DNA of 64,000 nucleotides from Sitta carolinensis (lineage: Eukaryota > Chordata > Aves > Passeriformes > Sittidae). A program made the position numbers and the translations under genes. Under the pieces are notes generated by a model. It made no database searches. It was not told where the DNA came from and worked only from the letters and a program-made list of their open reading frames with translations. Numbering within the stretch: position 1 is the first letter of the stretch; each line of letters opens with the position of its first letter. Positions 48,301-57,578 of the stretch are shown piece by piece. The stretch lies in contig CM063292.1 of assembly GCA_032173965.1 (NCBI GenBank), positions 3,300,001 through 3,364,000 of the forward strand. The letters run 5' to 3'.

Positions 48301-50334
48301 CTGAAATGCAGCTCCCATTGCTGAGACAAGTGTTTGCCAGTGGTTTGGACTGGCTTCTCTCAGTGTCTGGAACTGGTCCATGTAAAATTGGCAGGGAGTA
48401 GATTTGAAGAGAGGGGTTTTGCTGAGCTTGGAGTCTGACAGCTGAGTGCAGGAGCAGGTTTGCTGTAGGCCTGACACTCAGACCATGCTGGAAAAGAAAT
48501 CTGGGAGATGTCATCTCCTCTGTACTGCATCTGCACTGGGGGTGAGATGACCAGTGGGTGGGAGTGGTGACATTAAGCACAGTAGAACTGAGAATTCTGA
48601 ACATCAACAGAAGCTGCTCCAAGCCCCAGTAAAAATAAAATAAATAAAAATGGCAAGAAGCTGCTCAGCTACCTGGTACCATCTGTAGCTGCTGAGAACC
48701 CAAGTGTCTGTAGACCATACAAGGATTTTATTCCTGGCTTCAGGCTTCCCAAGCTGGGATTTTTAAGGACCTCTGCAGACCTAGTTTGGTACAACATCTG
48801 CACCACATGGATTTTCCCTCGGGCAATTCAGGGAAATTTTATGGCCCATATGCTAAACATTCAGGGCTTGTAAGAGGAAGAAAATCTATTCCACCCTTTT
48901 TTTTTTTTTTTTTTTTCCTCCTTTAAGTTGTCTGGAATAGAAGGATTGAGCTTTCTGCACAAATTTCACGCTTCCCAGGGAGGGAATGGTTGGAGCCCTT
49001 TCAGTCTGTACCTGCTGTGGATGTTGACACGGGGAAGGGATTCCAAAACTGAGACCCTTTGCAGCTCAGGCACAAAGAGGAGCTGGTGCCAGAGAGGTGC
49101 ATTGGAGAACCTCGAGTGAACCTCAGCATTTCAGTGTCCTGTGCACTGATTGGAGAGGCAAAGCAAAGAGACTGTGCTCCCTGTTGTGTTGTGAGAGTGA
49201 TAAAGATAAATGGCATCATTGTTTTTGTTATCTGGAGGCTGCTGGTGACTGAGGTGAAGACAAAGGCTAGAATTCACTGGCAGGGCTTGCTGTGGTTGTA
49301 GAAGGCCTGGGGTTGGGGGGAGGAGAAGGGAAAAGGAAGTGGAGGATGTAAGATGAAGACACAGGTCAGCAAATCAAGGGCCCAAGCACCGGAGTTATGC
49401 ACTGTGCATTAGGACCTGCACCCTGGACAAAAGCTCAGCCCCAGAGAGCTCAGACAGTAAATTCAGAGTGATGAGGGAGAGTGGCTGGAGAAGGTCAAGC
49501 AGGATGTTAAAATCACAAATTCCAGGCACCAAACTCACCAAAAGCATCCTCCCTCCTTGGGGCCAGGCTTGAGGAGATGCTGTGGTGGGTAAGAGCTGGT
49601 GTGAGGAATCGAGAGGACCCTGAGAGAATGGAATAAAGCAGAGTTATTAATAGCAGTGACCCAGATTGCACCCTGAGGGTACAAATCTGGCACAAGAGGT
49701 GGCCCAGTCAGCTAAGAGGATATTTAAGAGTGGCTGGGAGCAGAACCCATCTGGCCACTGCTAGGGGGATACTGGTCATTCCTTGCAAGACGTGAAATCG
49801 TGGCTGGTGCCCACAGACCATCACCCAGGAGTCATCTGGATAAGTGTTTAGTTGAGAAGGCATCTGAGTAATTATATTTGCTTTGTGGCACATGTAATTA
49901 GTTCTCCTCTGTTCAGGCATGAGTGCACTTGCAGTTTTAATTTCAGAATCAGCTGGATTCTGCAGAGTGGGCATTGAAGAAAACCCTCCCCACATTTATA
50001 AAACACACTTTTCATAGAAACCCTCTCAGAAATGGTTTATGGCCTCAGTTCTCACTAAAGCAGGGCAAAGACCAGCCCTGAAATAAGGCAGTCCTAGATA
50101 ATCTGCTTCCCAAAGTGAGGAAAATTTGTTAAACTTAGTGCCATAGAAAAGGAATTGAAAAGGCTCAGCTTAAAACTCACATAGGTAGCACACCTCAGTC
50201 AGCATCAAATAGCTGAAAATCCTGGGGTTGGTCTTAGCAAGAGATCTCACTCACCCTGGAGACCTGGAAGTAGGACACTTGTGAGCATGACTAAATCTGA
50301 TGGTTTGGGCAGTTTGCCTCTTTATTCCCATCTG

Positions 50335-50366
<32 letters not shown>

Positions 50367-52065
50367 AAGAAGGATTTGTTTTTCTCTAAAAAAGCAATGT
50401 CTTTGCCATTTTCCCTGGACTCTGCCAATCCATGGATGAGTGCCTGTGCTGGCCACATGGCCAGAAAACCTGACCACTGTGGGCAGTGGGGCGGGGCTGT
50501 CACTGCTGAGGACTTTGTGTAGTTGCCCATCAGGCAGAGCAGAGCAGAGCAGAGCAGACAGGAGCTGCTCGAGGATTTCCTGCAGCGTGAAACAGCTTCA
50601 GCCACAGGGAGGGAGGAGGAGGGAGCTGTTTCCCTCTCCCTTCTATTTCATGGAAGAGGTGCTGAGTCTTTTGCAAGCTGCCTTCTCCTCCACCCCCTCC
50701 TTTACCCACTCTGATCCCAAACGGAGACCCTGGAGATGCTGCCAAATAAAGAGCTCTCCCACGGCTTAGAGGCTGAAACCAGTTAGAACCCCCCCTTCCC
50801 CTCCTGCCAGGGCTGTTCCAGTGCCAGGGAGACCAGCACGAGATGCCTGCTGCTCTCCCAAAGCCTTCCCTCCTTCTCCCATCGCCGTTTGGGGAACACT
50901 GCCCAGGGATTCAGGCATTGCAGATTTCCCGAGACATCACGGCAAAGCTGTTGGGATTTTAATTCTTATTTTTGGTGGAGTGCAATGGATGCTTGTGTTT
51001 GCCTCGCTGGCTAAAGCTCTGTGAAGTGGGGGAAGGGAGACTCATGCAGTGCTCTCAGTTGTGGTTAGGAAGGGGAGGAAAATGCTCAAGCAAGCAGCAA
51101 AGAGCCTGTTTGCTGCAATGGCTGTGCACACACATGGATGCCATGCCAGCCCTGCTGTGAGGCAGGAAGCACAGCCCCCTCAAGGGAACAAACCCCCGAG
51201 GTGCCACTGCTCTGACAAGAGCCCTGAAGGCACCTGGGATCCCATCCTGCTCCCAGAAGGGTTTTCTGTGCTCACAGCCTCACATGCCAGCACACTGCCC
51301 GGGGCTTGCCCAGCTCCCAGGAGCTGCAGAGAGCTCTCCAGCAGGGAGCAAGCTGCCCTGCAGCACACAAGTGCATTCATCCCCAGAGGTCACTTGGGAT
51401 CACAGAGCCTGGGGAGAGCAGCAGCCGCCTGTCTGGGGCAGCGTGGTGGTTTGGAGATGAGGGAGGAGGCACTGAATCCAGGGAGGGAGCTGTGTGTGCC
51501 CTGGTACCACCCCTGTGTGACACCACACTGCACTCTGCTGTGGGGCTGCTCTTTTATTAGGAGAAGGGGCCCTAAAAAGGGCACAGAGAGGATTAGTGAC
51601 TTGCCCAAGATTACACTGAGGGTCAGTGGCGGTCAGGAGGTCAATAATTTTGAGTGTTTTAGTTCACATACTGCTTAGGGAACTTGACCTAACCTGGCCT
51701 GGGCATCTCCAGGAAGAGCTGCTGCACCCCTGGGTTGAGTCTTGCAACCAGTGACTGTGCAAGTAGATACATAACATTTTTCCAGGTTAAATGTTGGGTT
51801 TTGCCTTCACTAGTCCTCTGTCTCATTCACAGCTTTCTATTTATCATGCCAGCCACAGGAGATCAGGGTGTGGAGCTCAGACACCCAGGGAAGCTGGATA
51901 ACCCATCTTCATTCAGCCAATTAGAAAATATCCCCCTTTTTTAACAGGCTTTTTCTTTATCTCTTGCAGAACTTTGCCAAAGAATTTGTGATCAGTGACC
52001 ACAAAGAGCTGGATGAGGATTACATTCAAGAACGAGCTGAAGAAAGCAGGGGGGGCAAATTATGA
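33264..52065 (+). CDS. COTL1: COTL1, coactosin-like F-actin-binding protein (4 exons; C-terminus frameshifted as read)
   Basis: This is a small ADF-homology protein that binds F-actin, and in mammals also binds 5-lipoxygenase. Coding exons are 33264-33340, 33677-33759, 43352-43509 and 51970-52065, all with GT-AG introns. Residues 1-125 match human COTL1 closely, including MATKIDKEACREAYNLVRDD, VTFKYNGSTIVPGDQG, FVRFTTGDAMSKR and TWIGEDVSGLQRAKTGTDKT. Lys75, the actin-binding lysine, is present. After Ile125 the reading frame gives 12 unrelated residues and a stop (137 aa). The conserved C-terminus, ending ANYDAQTE with a stop at 52079-52081, sits in the next frame, because one extra base appears at or near 52027. 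Without it the protein would be 142 aa, as in human. Either a sequencing error or a real mutation is possible. Confidence 0.95.
33341..33676 (+). other. COTL1: COTL1 intron 1
   Basis: This is a 336-bp intron with an internal imperfect repeat. AAAGGGTGACT or AAAGGATGACG followed by pyrimidine-rich CCCTTCCC blocks recurs about every 60 bp from 33420 onward. The true exon start, GAAGGGTGACGTTTAAA, resembles these units. Confidence 0.85.
33677..33759 (+). CDS. COTL1: COTL1 coding exon 2
   Basis: The acceptor CCCGAAG precedes a base that completes Trp26. The exon then encodes VTFKYNGSTIVPGDQGVDYE and TFKRKCT, with Asp54 split by the donor GTAAGC. It forms the first part of the ADF-H fold. Confidence 0.97.
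37491..37606. repeat. Short minisatellite, 18-21 bp unit, about 6 copies
   Basis: Units are GTCCTGCCTGATGGCCAGAG-like, with CTGAGT and CCACT variants. The last two full units are shortened. It lies in COTL1 intron 2. Confidence 0.9.
41153..41310 (-). mobile_element. CR1 LINE fragment (minus orientation)
   Basis: It has ACAGAACCCCAGAATGGTTT, GCTGGAAGGGGCTGTAAAGG, CATTCCAGCCCCATCATAAG and CCATCCAACCTGGCCTGGGA, the standard reverse-complement 3' end of CR1. It lies in COTL1 intron 2, opposite to the gene. Confidence 0.92.
43352..43509 (+). CDS. COTL1: COTL1 coding exon 3
   Basis: The acceptor CCCCCGCAG is followed by ATGATGTG, completing Asp54. The exon encodes DVRLFGFVRFTTGDAMSKRV, KFALITWIGEDVSGLQRAKT and GTDKTLVKEVVQ, ending at donor GTAACT in phase 0. 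It carries Lys75 and the ADF-H actin-binding helix. Confidence 0.98.
50335..50364. repeat. Poly(A) run (30 nt)
   Basis: Thirty consecutive A residues are followed by GAAAGAAAGG-like sequence. It lies in COTL1 intron 3. Confidence 0.92.
50531..50556. repeat. AGAGC pentanucleotide microsatellite
   Basis: Four to five tandem copies of GCAGA lie in COTL1 intron 3. Confidence 0.85.
51970..52065 (+). CDS. COTL1: COTL1 coding exon 4 (apparent +1 frameshift)
   Basis: The acceptor CTCTTGCAG is followed by AACTTTGCC, encoding NFAKEFVISDHKELDEDYI up to Ile125. As read, the frame then gives QERAEESRGGKL and TGA at 52063-52065. From 52028 the alternative frame encodes the conserved KNELKKAGGANYDAQTE and stops at 52079-52081. 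One surplus base at 52027 (or an adjacent position) explains the shift. Confidence 0.9.
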   Translation, partial: NFAKEFVISDHKELDEDYIQERAEESRGGKL

Positions 52066-53325
52066 TGCACAGACTGAGTAAAGGCAGGAACCTCCTGGCA
52101 CCATCACCTGGATCTCAAAGGGAGGGCAAAGGCACAACAAACTAACACACCTGAGAGATGAGGCAACTGAACTCCCCAGCTTTCTGTGGCTGCACCTAAG
52201 AACTCCCTTTTTTGCATACAGCGGACTTTTTTATTTTCCATTCTCTCTCATGAAACATTCCTCTCTGGGGCTCTGTTTTTCTTTTTTCCCCCTTTTTTTA
52301 CTCTTATCTCTGTCGTGTTCTTGCACCTGTGGAATTTAGGTTTGGCTCTGCTTTGGTCCTACCCAGCCCTGTGTTTGTAGAGGCTTGCCACTGTGTCCTT
52401 CTTCATGTCTGTGTGTTTTACTTGGGCTCAACCTGGTCTCTGAGGGAAGAAAGCTTTGGGGGAGTTCTGAACATCGATCACTTTAATTTTTGAGAAATTC
52501 ATTCTGACTGATATTCTTGGGAGTAACATTATTTGCTGTTCTAGGCTCAGATCAGCTTGAGATGACTTCCCTCAAACTTTGATTAAATCATCTAAGCAGA
52601 AATGTCCAGCTGAGATGTTATCTAACAGCTTAAACAACAAAGCCAACAAACAAAAAAATTTCTTTGACTCCTAATAAATGGGAATAAATTTGCCTTAAAC
52701 ATTGCTTGACAGTTGCTATGCTCTGTGCTGCATCTCTGTCCCTCCCTTTTAAAAATAAGATCCACCACAATCCTAAAGTGGGTTTTGTTGCTTTTTGGAG
52801 GTATCACAGCACAGTAAACTGAGGGGCTTAGAAATGTCTGGACACTTGGTCACTATTTTGTGTACGTTGGTCTCTGGGTTTGTATCTGACTTTCCTACTG
52901 CTGGGGCTCAGGAGGTGAAACTGAAATGCATAGATTTCCTTTTTCAATGATGTCTGAAAAAAAAAAAAAGAAAAATAGCAGCTGCTGAATCCTTCCCTGC
53001 CCGTGTCCCCCGTGGTTATTTTGCAGTTCAACACAACATCCTCAGTTCTTTGGGGCCTTTGGCAGTGAACATCCTCCAGCTGGGACCAAGGGATGGAGCA
53101 GGGCAGCTCCATCCCAGCTGGGCTTAAGTCTTCAACAGCAGAGGCCCAGAGAGAACCTGGGCTCAGTTTGGTACCAAACTCTTTGTTTGTGGGGGTTTCT
53201 TTGTATGGCTTTTGTTTTTCCATCGAAGGTAACTGCCCCCAGAATTACATGTTGGGAGAGACTGTGGGGCTCGGGAGTCAGCGCTATTAAATCCATTACA
53301 AAAATAAATGTTTTTCAAGAACAGT
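52066..53325 (+). other. COTL1: Probable COTL1 3' UTR
   Basis: This is non-coding sequence after the stop codon. Candidate AATAAA signals are at 52673-52678, 52683-52688 and 53303-53308. The last would give a 3' UTR of about 1.25 kb, similar to the size I recall for human. An A-run lies near 52957-52969. Confidence 0.55.
53303..53308 (+). terminator. COTL1: Candidate COTL1 polyadenylation signal
   Basis: AATAAA is followed within 40 bases by T- and GT-rich sequence (TGTTTTTC, then CTCTGTTGTTCTTTT). Earlier signals at 52673 and 52683 may also be used. Confidence 0.5.
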
Positions 53326-54306
53326 TCTCAGCGACTCTGTTGTTCTTTTACCTTCCCTGCAACAAGCCCATATTTAGGAGGTTTCTTAATCCTTGGTGTA
53401 AAGCTTTGAGCTCCTGCAATCTTGGGGCTATTGGGAGAATTGAACAGTGGCTTAGATGTAAAATGATCCCAGTGCCTGCAGCCCTTGCTCAGAGCCCTGT
53501 CTCTGAGAGGCAGAGGTGACCACAGTGCACCTGACACACTTTTTGTTCAGCTGCTCTACATCTCCATTTCCAGAGCCAAAACACCCAGTGGGAATTGTAA
53601 TTAGGTCAAAGAGAATTTCACAGTCACAGAAAATAAATGTAGAGAGGTCAGGAACAGATTTGGGAACAAGAACAACATTTTCAGACAAGTTTTGCAGCTT
53701 CCTGCACAGGGTTACATGAGGCATTACAATTCTGCACAGGACTTCCTAAACCTTGCCCTGAAAGAAGGGAAATGATTGTTTTTCACAGGTCTGACAGCAG
53801 GGACCAGCATAACTAATGGGGAGGAGCTTTGCAGAGAGCTTGTGATGCTCTGAGGCTTTGCCTTACTGGTTCAGTGACCACGATAAACTTTAATTTGACA
53901 CCCGTGGCACAAATCTCAGCCTGGTTTTGAAGCCTGGCAGCACCATCACAAGAAATTCATCGGCACCAGCTGTAGTGGGAGCTCAAGAAAGAGCTCAGCA
54001 GAGGCAATTCAGCTTTCTCAGCCTTCAAAGGCATCTCAGCAAGACAAGTGGAGCACTTGTGTTGCCTTTGGCAAGCTGGGCCCAGGGATGGAGGAAGTGG
54101 AGGCATCACCCTGGCTCTGGTTGCTTTGCTATCCCATCCTTAATCCTGTTCTTCGAACATGAAAAATCTCAAACTCCCTCTTTGAACAACCTCTGTGGTG
54201 TGCTGGCACATGGACTCTCATGCTGACCACAGGAATACCAAGTTTGCAGGCATTGGCATGAGCAACACATGAGAAAAATGAGAAGGAATTACTGATTTGT
54301 GATATT

Positions 54307-54341
<35 letters not shown>

Positions 54342-54342
54342 G
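54307..54342. repeat. Poly(A) followed by AAAAG microsatellite
   Basis: Fifteen A residues grade into four to five copies of GAAAA. Confidence 0.9.
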
Positions 54343-55041
54343 TCTAATGAATGAGAGTAATAACAGAGAATCAGTGGGGTTGGGTTTTTTCCAACCTCAG
54401 TTTCATCTATTAGTGCAGGCTATGTAGGGATACCCCCCTGCTGATGTTCTGAAGAACTTTGTGAGGAAAAGCTGGGATGAGGTGCAGGGGAGCATTGCTG
54501 CTGCTCTGCCCCTGGGCTCACAGGTTCAGTGCTGAAAACCCTCAGGGATCCTGGTTTGTACAGTCCTGTCCCTCTGACAGCACTGCAACAGCCAAGTGAA
54601 CTGAGCCCCTGCCTGTCAAAGCCTCAGTCAAACAGATTATCTTGGTCACAAAGAATGTCCTGGAAACACACCCAGCCCAAGCTGATGAATGCACATCCCA
54701 GGGGGATGCCTGGGAGTGTTGGGAGTAAAACGGGTTTCCAGAATTAAATGTTTCATTCTCTCTGTACTTCTCATTCCTGAGGAGTAATCTGAATCAGCCA
54801 TTAAATGGCTTTGTTCCTAGAATGTTGATTATTCCTCAGGATTAGGAATGGTTCTCATTTCCCCCAGGAGAGTGACTTTACTGGAGGCTTGAGCTGCTCA
54901 GCTGGTCCAGGGGCTGCACAAGGCTGGCATAACTCACAATCTGTTCTGCAGCCTAAAACTCATCTCTGGGGTCTGCTCCCTCTTGGCTGGAAAAGTATTT
55001 ATGCCACAGTGTTTGCAGGCATTCTCCTTCTGTGCTTCCAG

Positions 55042-55210
55042 TTAATAATGCAAGAAACAATTGGCAAAAATGGAGCAGCAGAAAGACTGGGACACGAAGA
55101 GCAAAAGTTTAGGATCCATCGTTTGTGGTGCATTTGGGATCTCACACTTGGCATACCACAGGAGCACAAAATAAATTGGAATTTGTCTCTGCTCTGAGAT
55201 CCCAGCACAG
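55042..55210 (+). repeat. Copy A of an unassigned ~160-bp repeated element
   Basis: The sequence from TTAATAATGCAAGAAACAAT to CCCAGCACAG matches 56657-56816 in the same orientation at about 80-85% by eye. It differs by scattered substitutions and small indels. It matches no family I recognise and has no coding features. Confidence 0.85.
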
Positions 55211-55361
55211 CTGAGTGGCTGCTCTGATCAGATGCATCAGGACTCTGCTGTGGGTTAAATTTTCACCTGGAGTGGTGGAGACAAAGAAGGAATTGATAAT
55301 GCCTATTTTTGCTGTAACACCACTCATCAGGAGTTCCCAGAGTATTTCAGGAAGATTGGAA

Positions 55362-55620
55362 TCACAGAATCATTAAGGTTGGAAAAGACCTCCAAGACCA
55401 TCGAGTCCAAGCTTTGGCCCAAAGCTGTTACCTAAACCAGATGTTACCTAAATTTCAGCACTGAGTGCCATCTCCAGTTGTTTATTGGACAATTCCAGGG
55501 ATGGTGACTCCACCACTTCCAGTGTCTGACGATTCTTTCAGTGAAGAAATTCCTCCTGAAAATTGCATTTTTCCTTATTGCTATAAACCAGACTGTGCTA
55601 ATGTTCCTCCTGGAGCACAA
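55362..55620 (-). mobile_element. CR1 LINE fragment (minus orientation)
   Basis: It shows AATCACAGAATCATTAAGGT, TGGAAAAGACCTCCAAGACC, ATCGAGTCCAAGC, CACTGAGTGCCATCTCCAGT and AGTGAAGAAATTCCTCCTGA. These are the same subfamily landmarks as the copy at 9428-9660. Confidence 0.92.
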
Positions 55621-56656
55621 TCTCCTTGTTCAGGAGGGGACTTCCACCATGGAACTGGAGCAGGAATAGCAGCCCTGGGAATTCAGGCTGTGTGCACCTC
55701 TCCCCTTATCACAGCAATGCTGATAACGCTGCGCCCCAGCATTGAGAGAGGCGGTCCCTCTTTTTGCATTTTTAAGGCATTTTTATGGAGTCAGGTGCCC
55801 TGGTTTTTGTCCATTTAGCATTCCAAGCCTGGCTTTGCCTTCCCTCAGGCTCTAGGGACCTGCTGGGGCTCGAGGGCTGGCATCCCTCGGGTTGTGGCTC
55901 AGTGGGGACCCGGGGCTGGGACGCTCTGCTGTGCCTCCCCGGAGCTGGGCCCGTGTCAGCAGCGCTCTGGGGGCTGTGTCTGGCAAGGAACAGATGGAAA
56001 GGGATCAATGGCTGCTTTATATTTGGCACCGCCGAAGGATTTGCTCTCCCTCCCCATCAGGAGCGCGGCAGATCCGACGCAGGATCCAATTTTAGCAGGG
56101 AGGAAGCAACAGAGCCGAGAGAAATAGCCTCCAAAAATCCTGATGAATACAGAGAGACACAGCAGCTGAGTTCATTGCAGCCAGCCCTGCCGGGGGGGGG
56201 GATTGTGCAGCGCAGGCAGATGGTGGGAAGGGAGGAGGCGAGTGGGTGACACCCCAGGATGTGTTTAGGACACCAGGGCAGCCCTCAGGCAGGGATAGGT
56301 TTGGTACCCAGGGGCAAAGTCATGCCTGGAGCGTGGAGAAAACCAGGCTGCAGTGAGACAGAGCAGCCTGCAACACGTGAGCAGCAAATTCCCACCCGGA
56401 GGAGTGAGATGGAGATGAGAAAATAGCTGAGCCAGGCAGCGCTGGGCCCTGGAAGCGCCGGGCTGTTATAGCCCAAGGGTGTGTAATGCCAGATTAGCCC
56501 TGGCTTTAAGGAGCTCTGCCGTGGGCATCCCGGGGGATCGAACCTCTCCAGCTCGAGGTGCTGCAGTGACAGGGAACAACAACAACAGGGAACAGAGGAG
56601 AGGGGTGAGGAGACACACGGGATATTTGGGGAGTTCAGGATGGGACCGGTTTATAA

Positions 56657-56816
56657 TTAATAATGCAAGAAACAATTGGCAAAAGTGGAGCAGAAGAAAG
56701 ACTGGGACATGAAGAGCAAAAGCTTAAGATTAATTTTTTGTGGTGCGTTTGGAATGTCACACTTGGCGTGTCACAAGAGCACCACATAAATTAGAATTTG
56801 TCTCAGTTCAGCACAG
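56657..56816 (+). repeat. Copy B of the unassigned ~160-bp repeated element
   Basis: It is a direct-orientation match to 55042-55210, sharing TTAATAATGCAAGAAACAAT, AGAAAGACTGGGACA, GAAGAGCAAAAG, TTTGTGGTGC and GAATTTGTCTC. It is followed closely by a minisatellite. Confidence 0.85.
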
Positions 56817-56865
56817 TTTAGTGTTCCACCACATGGCACAAACAGGGACATCGATTCAAGGTGTA

Positions 56866-57190
56866 AATTCAGCTCAGTCAGGGCAGGGGCTCCAAGCTCA
56901 GCTCAGTCAGGGCAGGGGCTCCAAGCTCAGCTCAGTCAGGGCAGGGGCTCCAAGCTCAGCTCAGTCAGGGCAGGGCTCAAGCTCAGCTCAGTCAGGGCAG
57001 GGGCTCCAAGCTCAGCTCAGTCAGGGCAGGGGCTCCAAGCTCAGCTCAGTCAGGCAGGGGCTCCAAGCTCAGGTGTCAGGGCAGGGGCTCCAAGCTCAGG
57101 TGTCAGGGCAGGGGCTCCAAGCTCAGCTCAGTCAGGGCAGAGGCTCCAAGCTCAGGTGTCAGGGCAGGGGCTCCAAGCTCAGCTCCAGGC
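56866..57190. repeat. Minisatellite, 29-bp unit with 22-bp variants, about 12 copies
   Basis: The full unit is GGGCAGGGGCTCCAAGCTCA followed by GCTCAGTCA. Shorter units carry GGTGTCA instead. AGCT and GGGGCT recur throughout. Open frames over it are artefacts. Confidence 0.95.
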
Positions 57191-57404
57191 TCAGTTCTTT
57201 GCCTGGATCCCTCTGGACCTGCTCACACTGCAGCTCTGACAGAGCAGGGGGAGCTGGGGGATATCCCACAGAGCTCCCCACACTGGACCCAAGGGCCTGT
57301 GGATGGGGAATAAATCCCTTACTGAGCCATGTAGTGAGATCTCCTCTGCCCCAAATCTCACACTTTTGGGCACTCTCTGGTCTGTAAGGGTGCAATGTGT
57401 CATT

Positions 57405-57578
57405 GCAGCCCTCAGCTGCCCAGAGGAGCTGTGGCTGCCCCTGGATGTGTCCCAGACCAGGCTGGACAGGGCTTGGAGCACCCTGGGACAGTGGAAGGTG
57501 TCCCTGCCATGACAGGGGTGGAACAAGAGGAGCTTTAAGGAGCCTTTCAATCCCAGTCCAGCCTAGCATTCTGTGATC
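57405..57578 (+). mobile_element. CR1 LINE fragment (plus orientation)
   Basis: It has CCCAGACCAGGCTGGACAGG, GCTTGGAGCACCCTGGGACA, GTGGAAGGTGTCCCTGCCAT and GGAACAAGAGGAGCTTTAAG, and ends AGCATTCTGTGATCC, the CR1 3' terminus. It is 5'-truncated. Confidence 0.92.

Larger units (their letters stand above)
43510..51969 (+). other. COTL1: COTL1 intron 3
   Basis: This is an 8.5-kb intron. Its first ~430 bases (43510-43960) are strikingly AT-rich. It also has a T-run at 48897-48916, a 30-nt A run at 50335-50364 and a short AGAGC repeat at 50531-50556. No other exon or RNA gene was recognised. Confidence 0.8.

Noticed and set aside
56740..57387. 215-codon plus-strand frame with repeated GLQAQLSQGRGSKLSSV
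   Set aside because: It is a translation of the 29-bp minisatellite.
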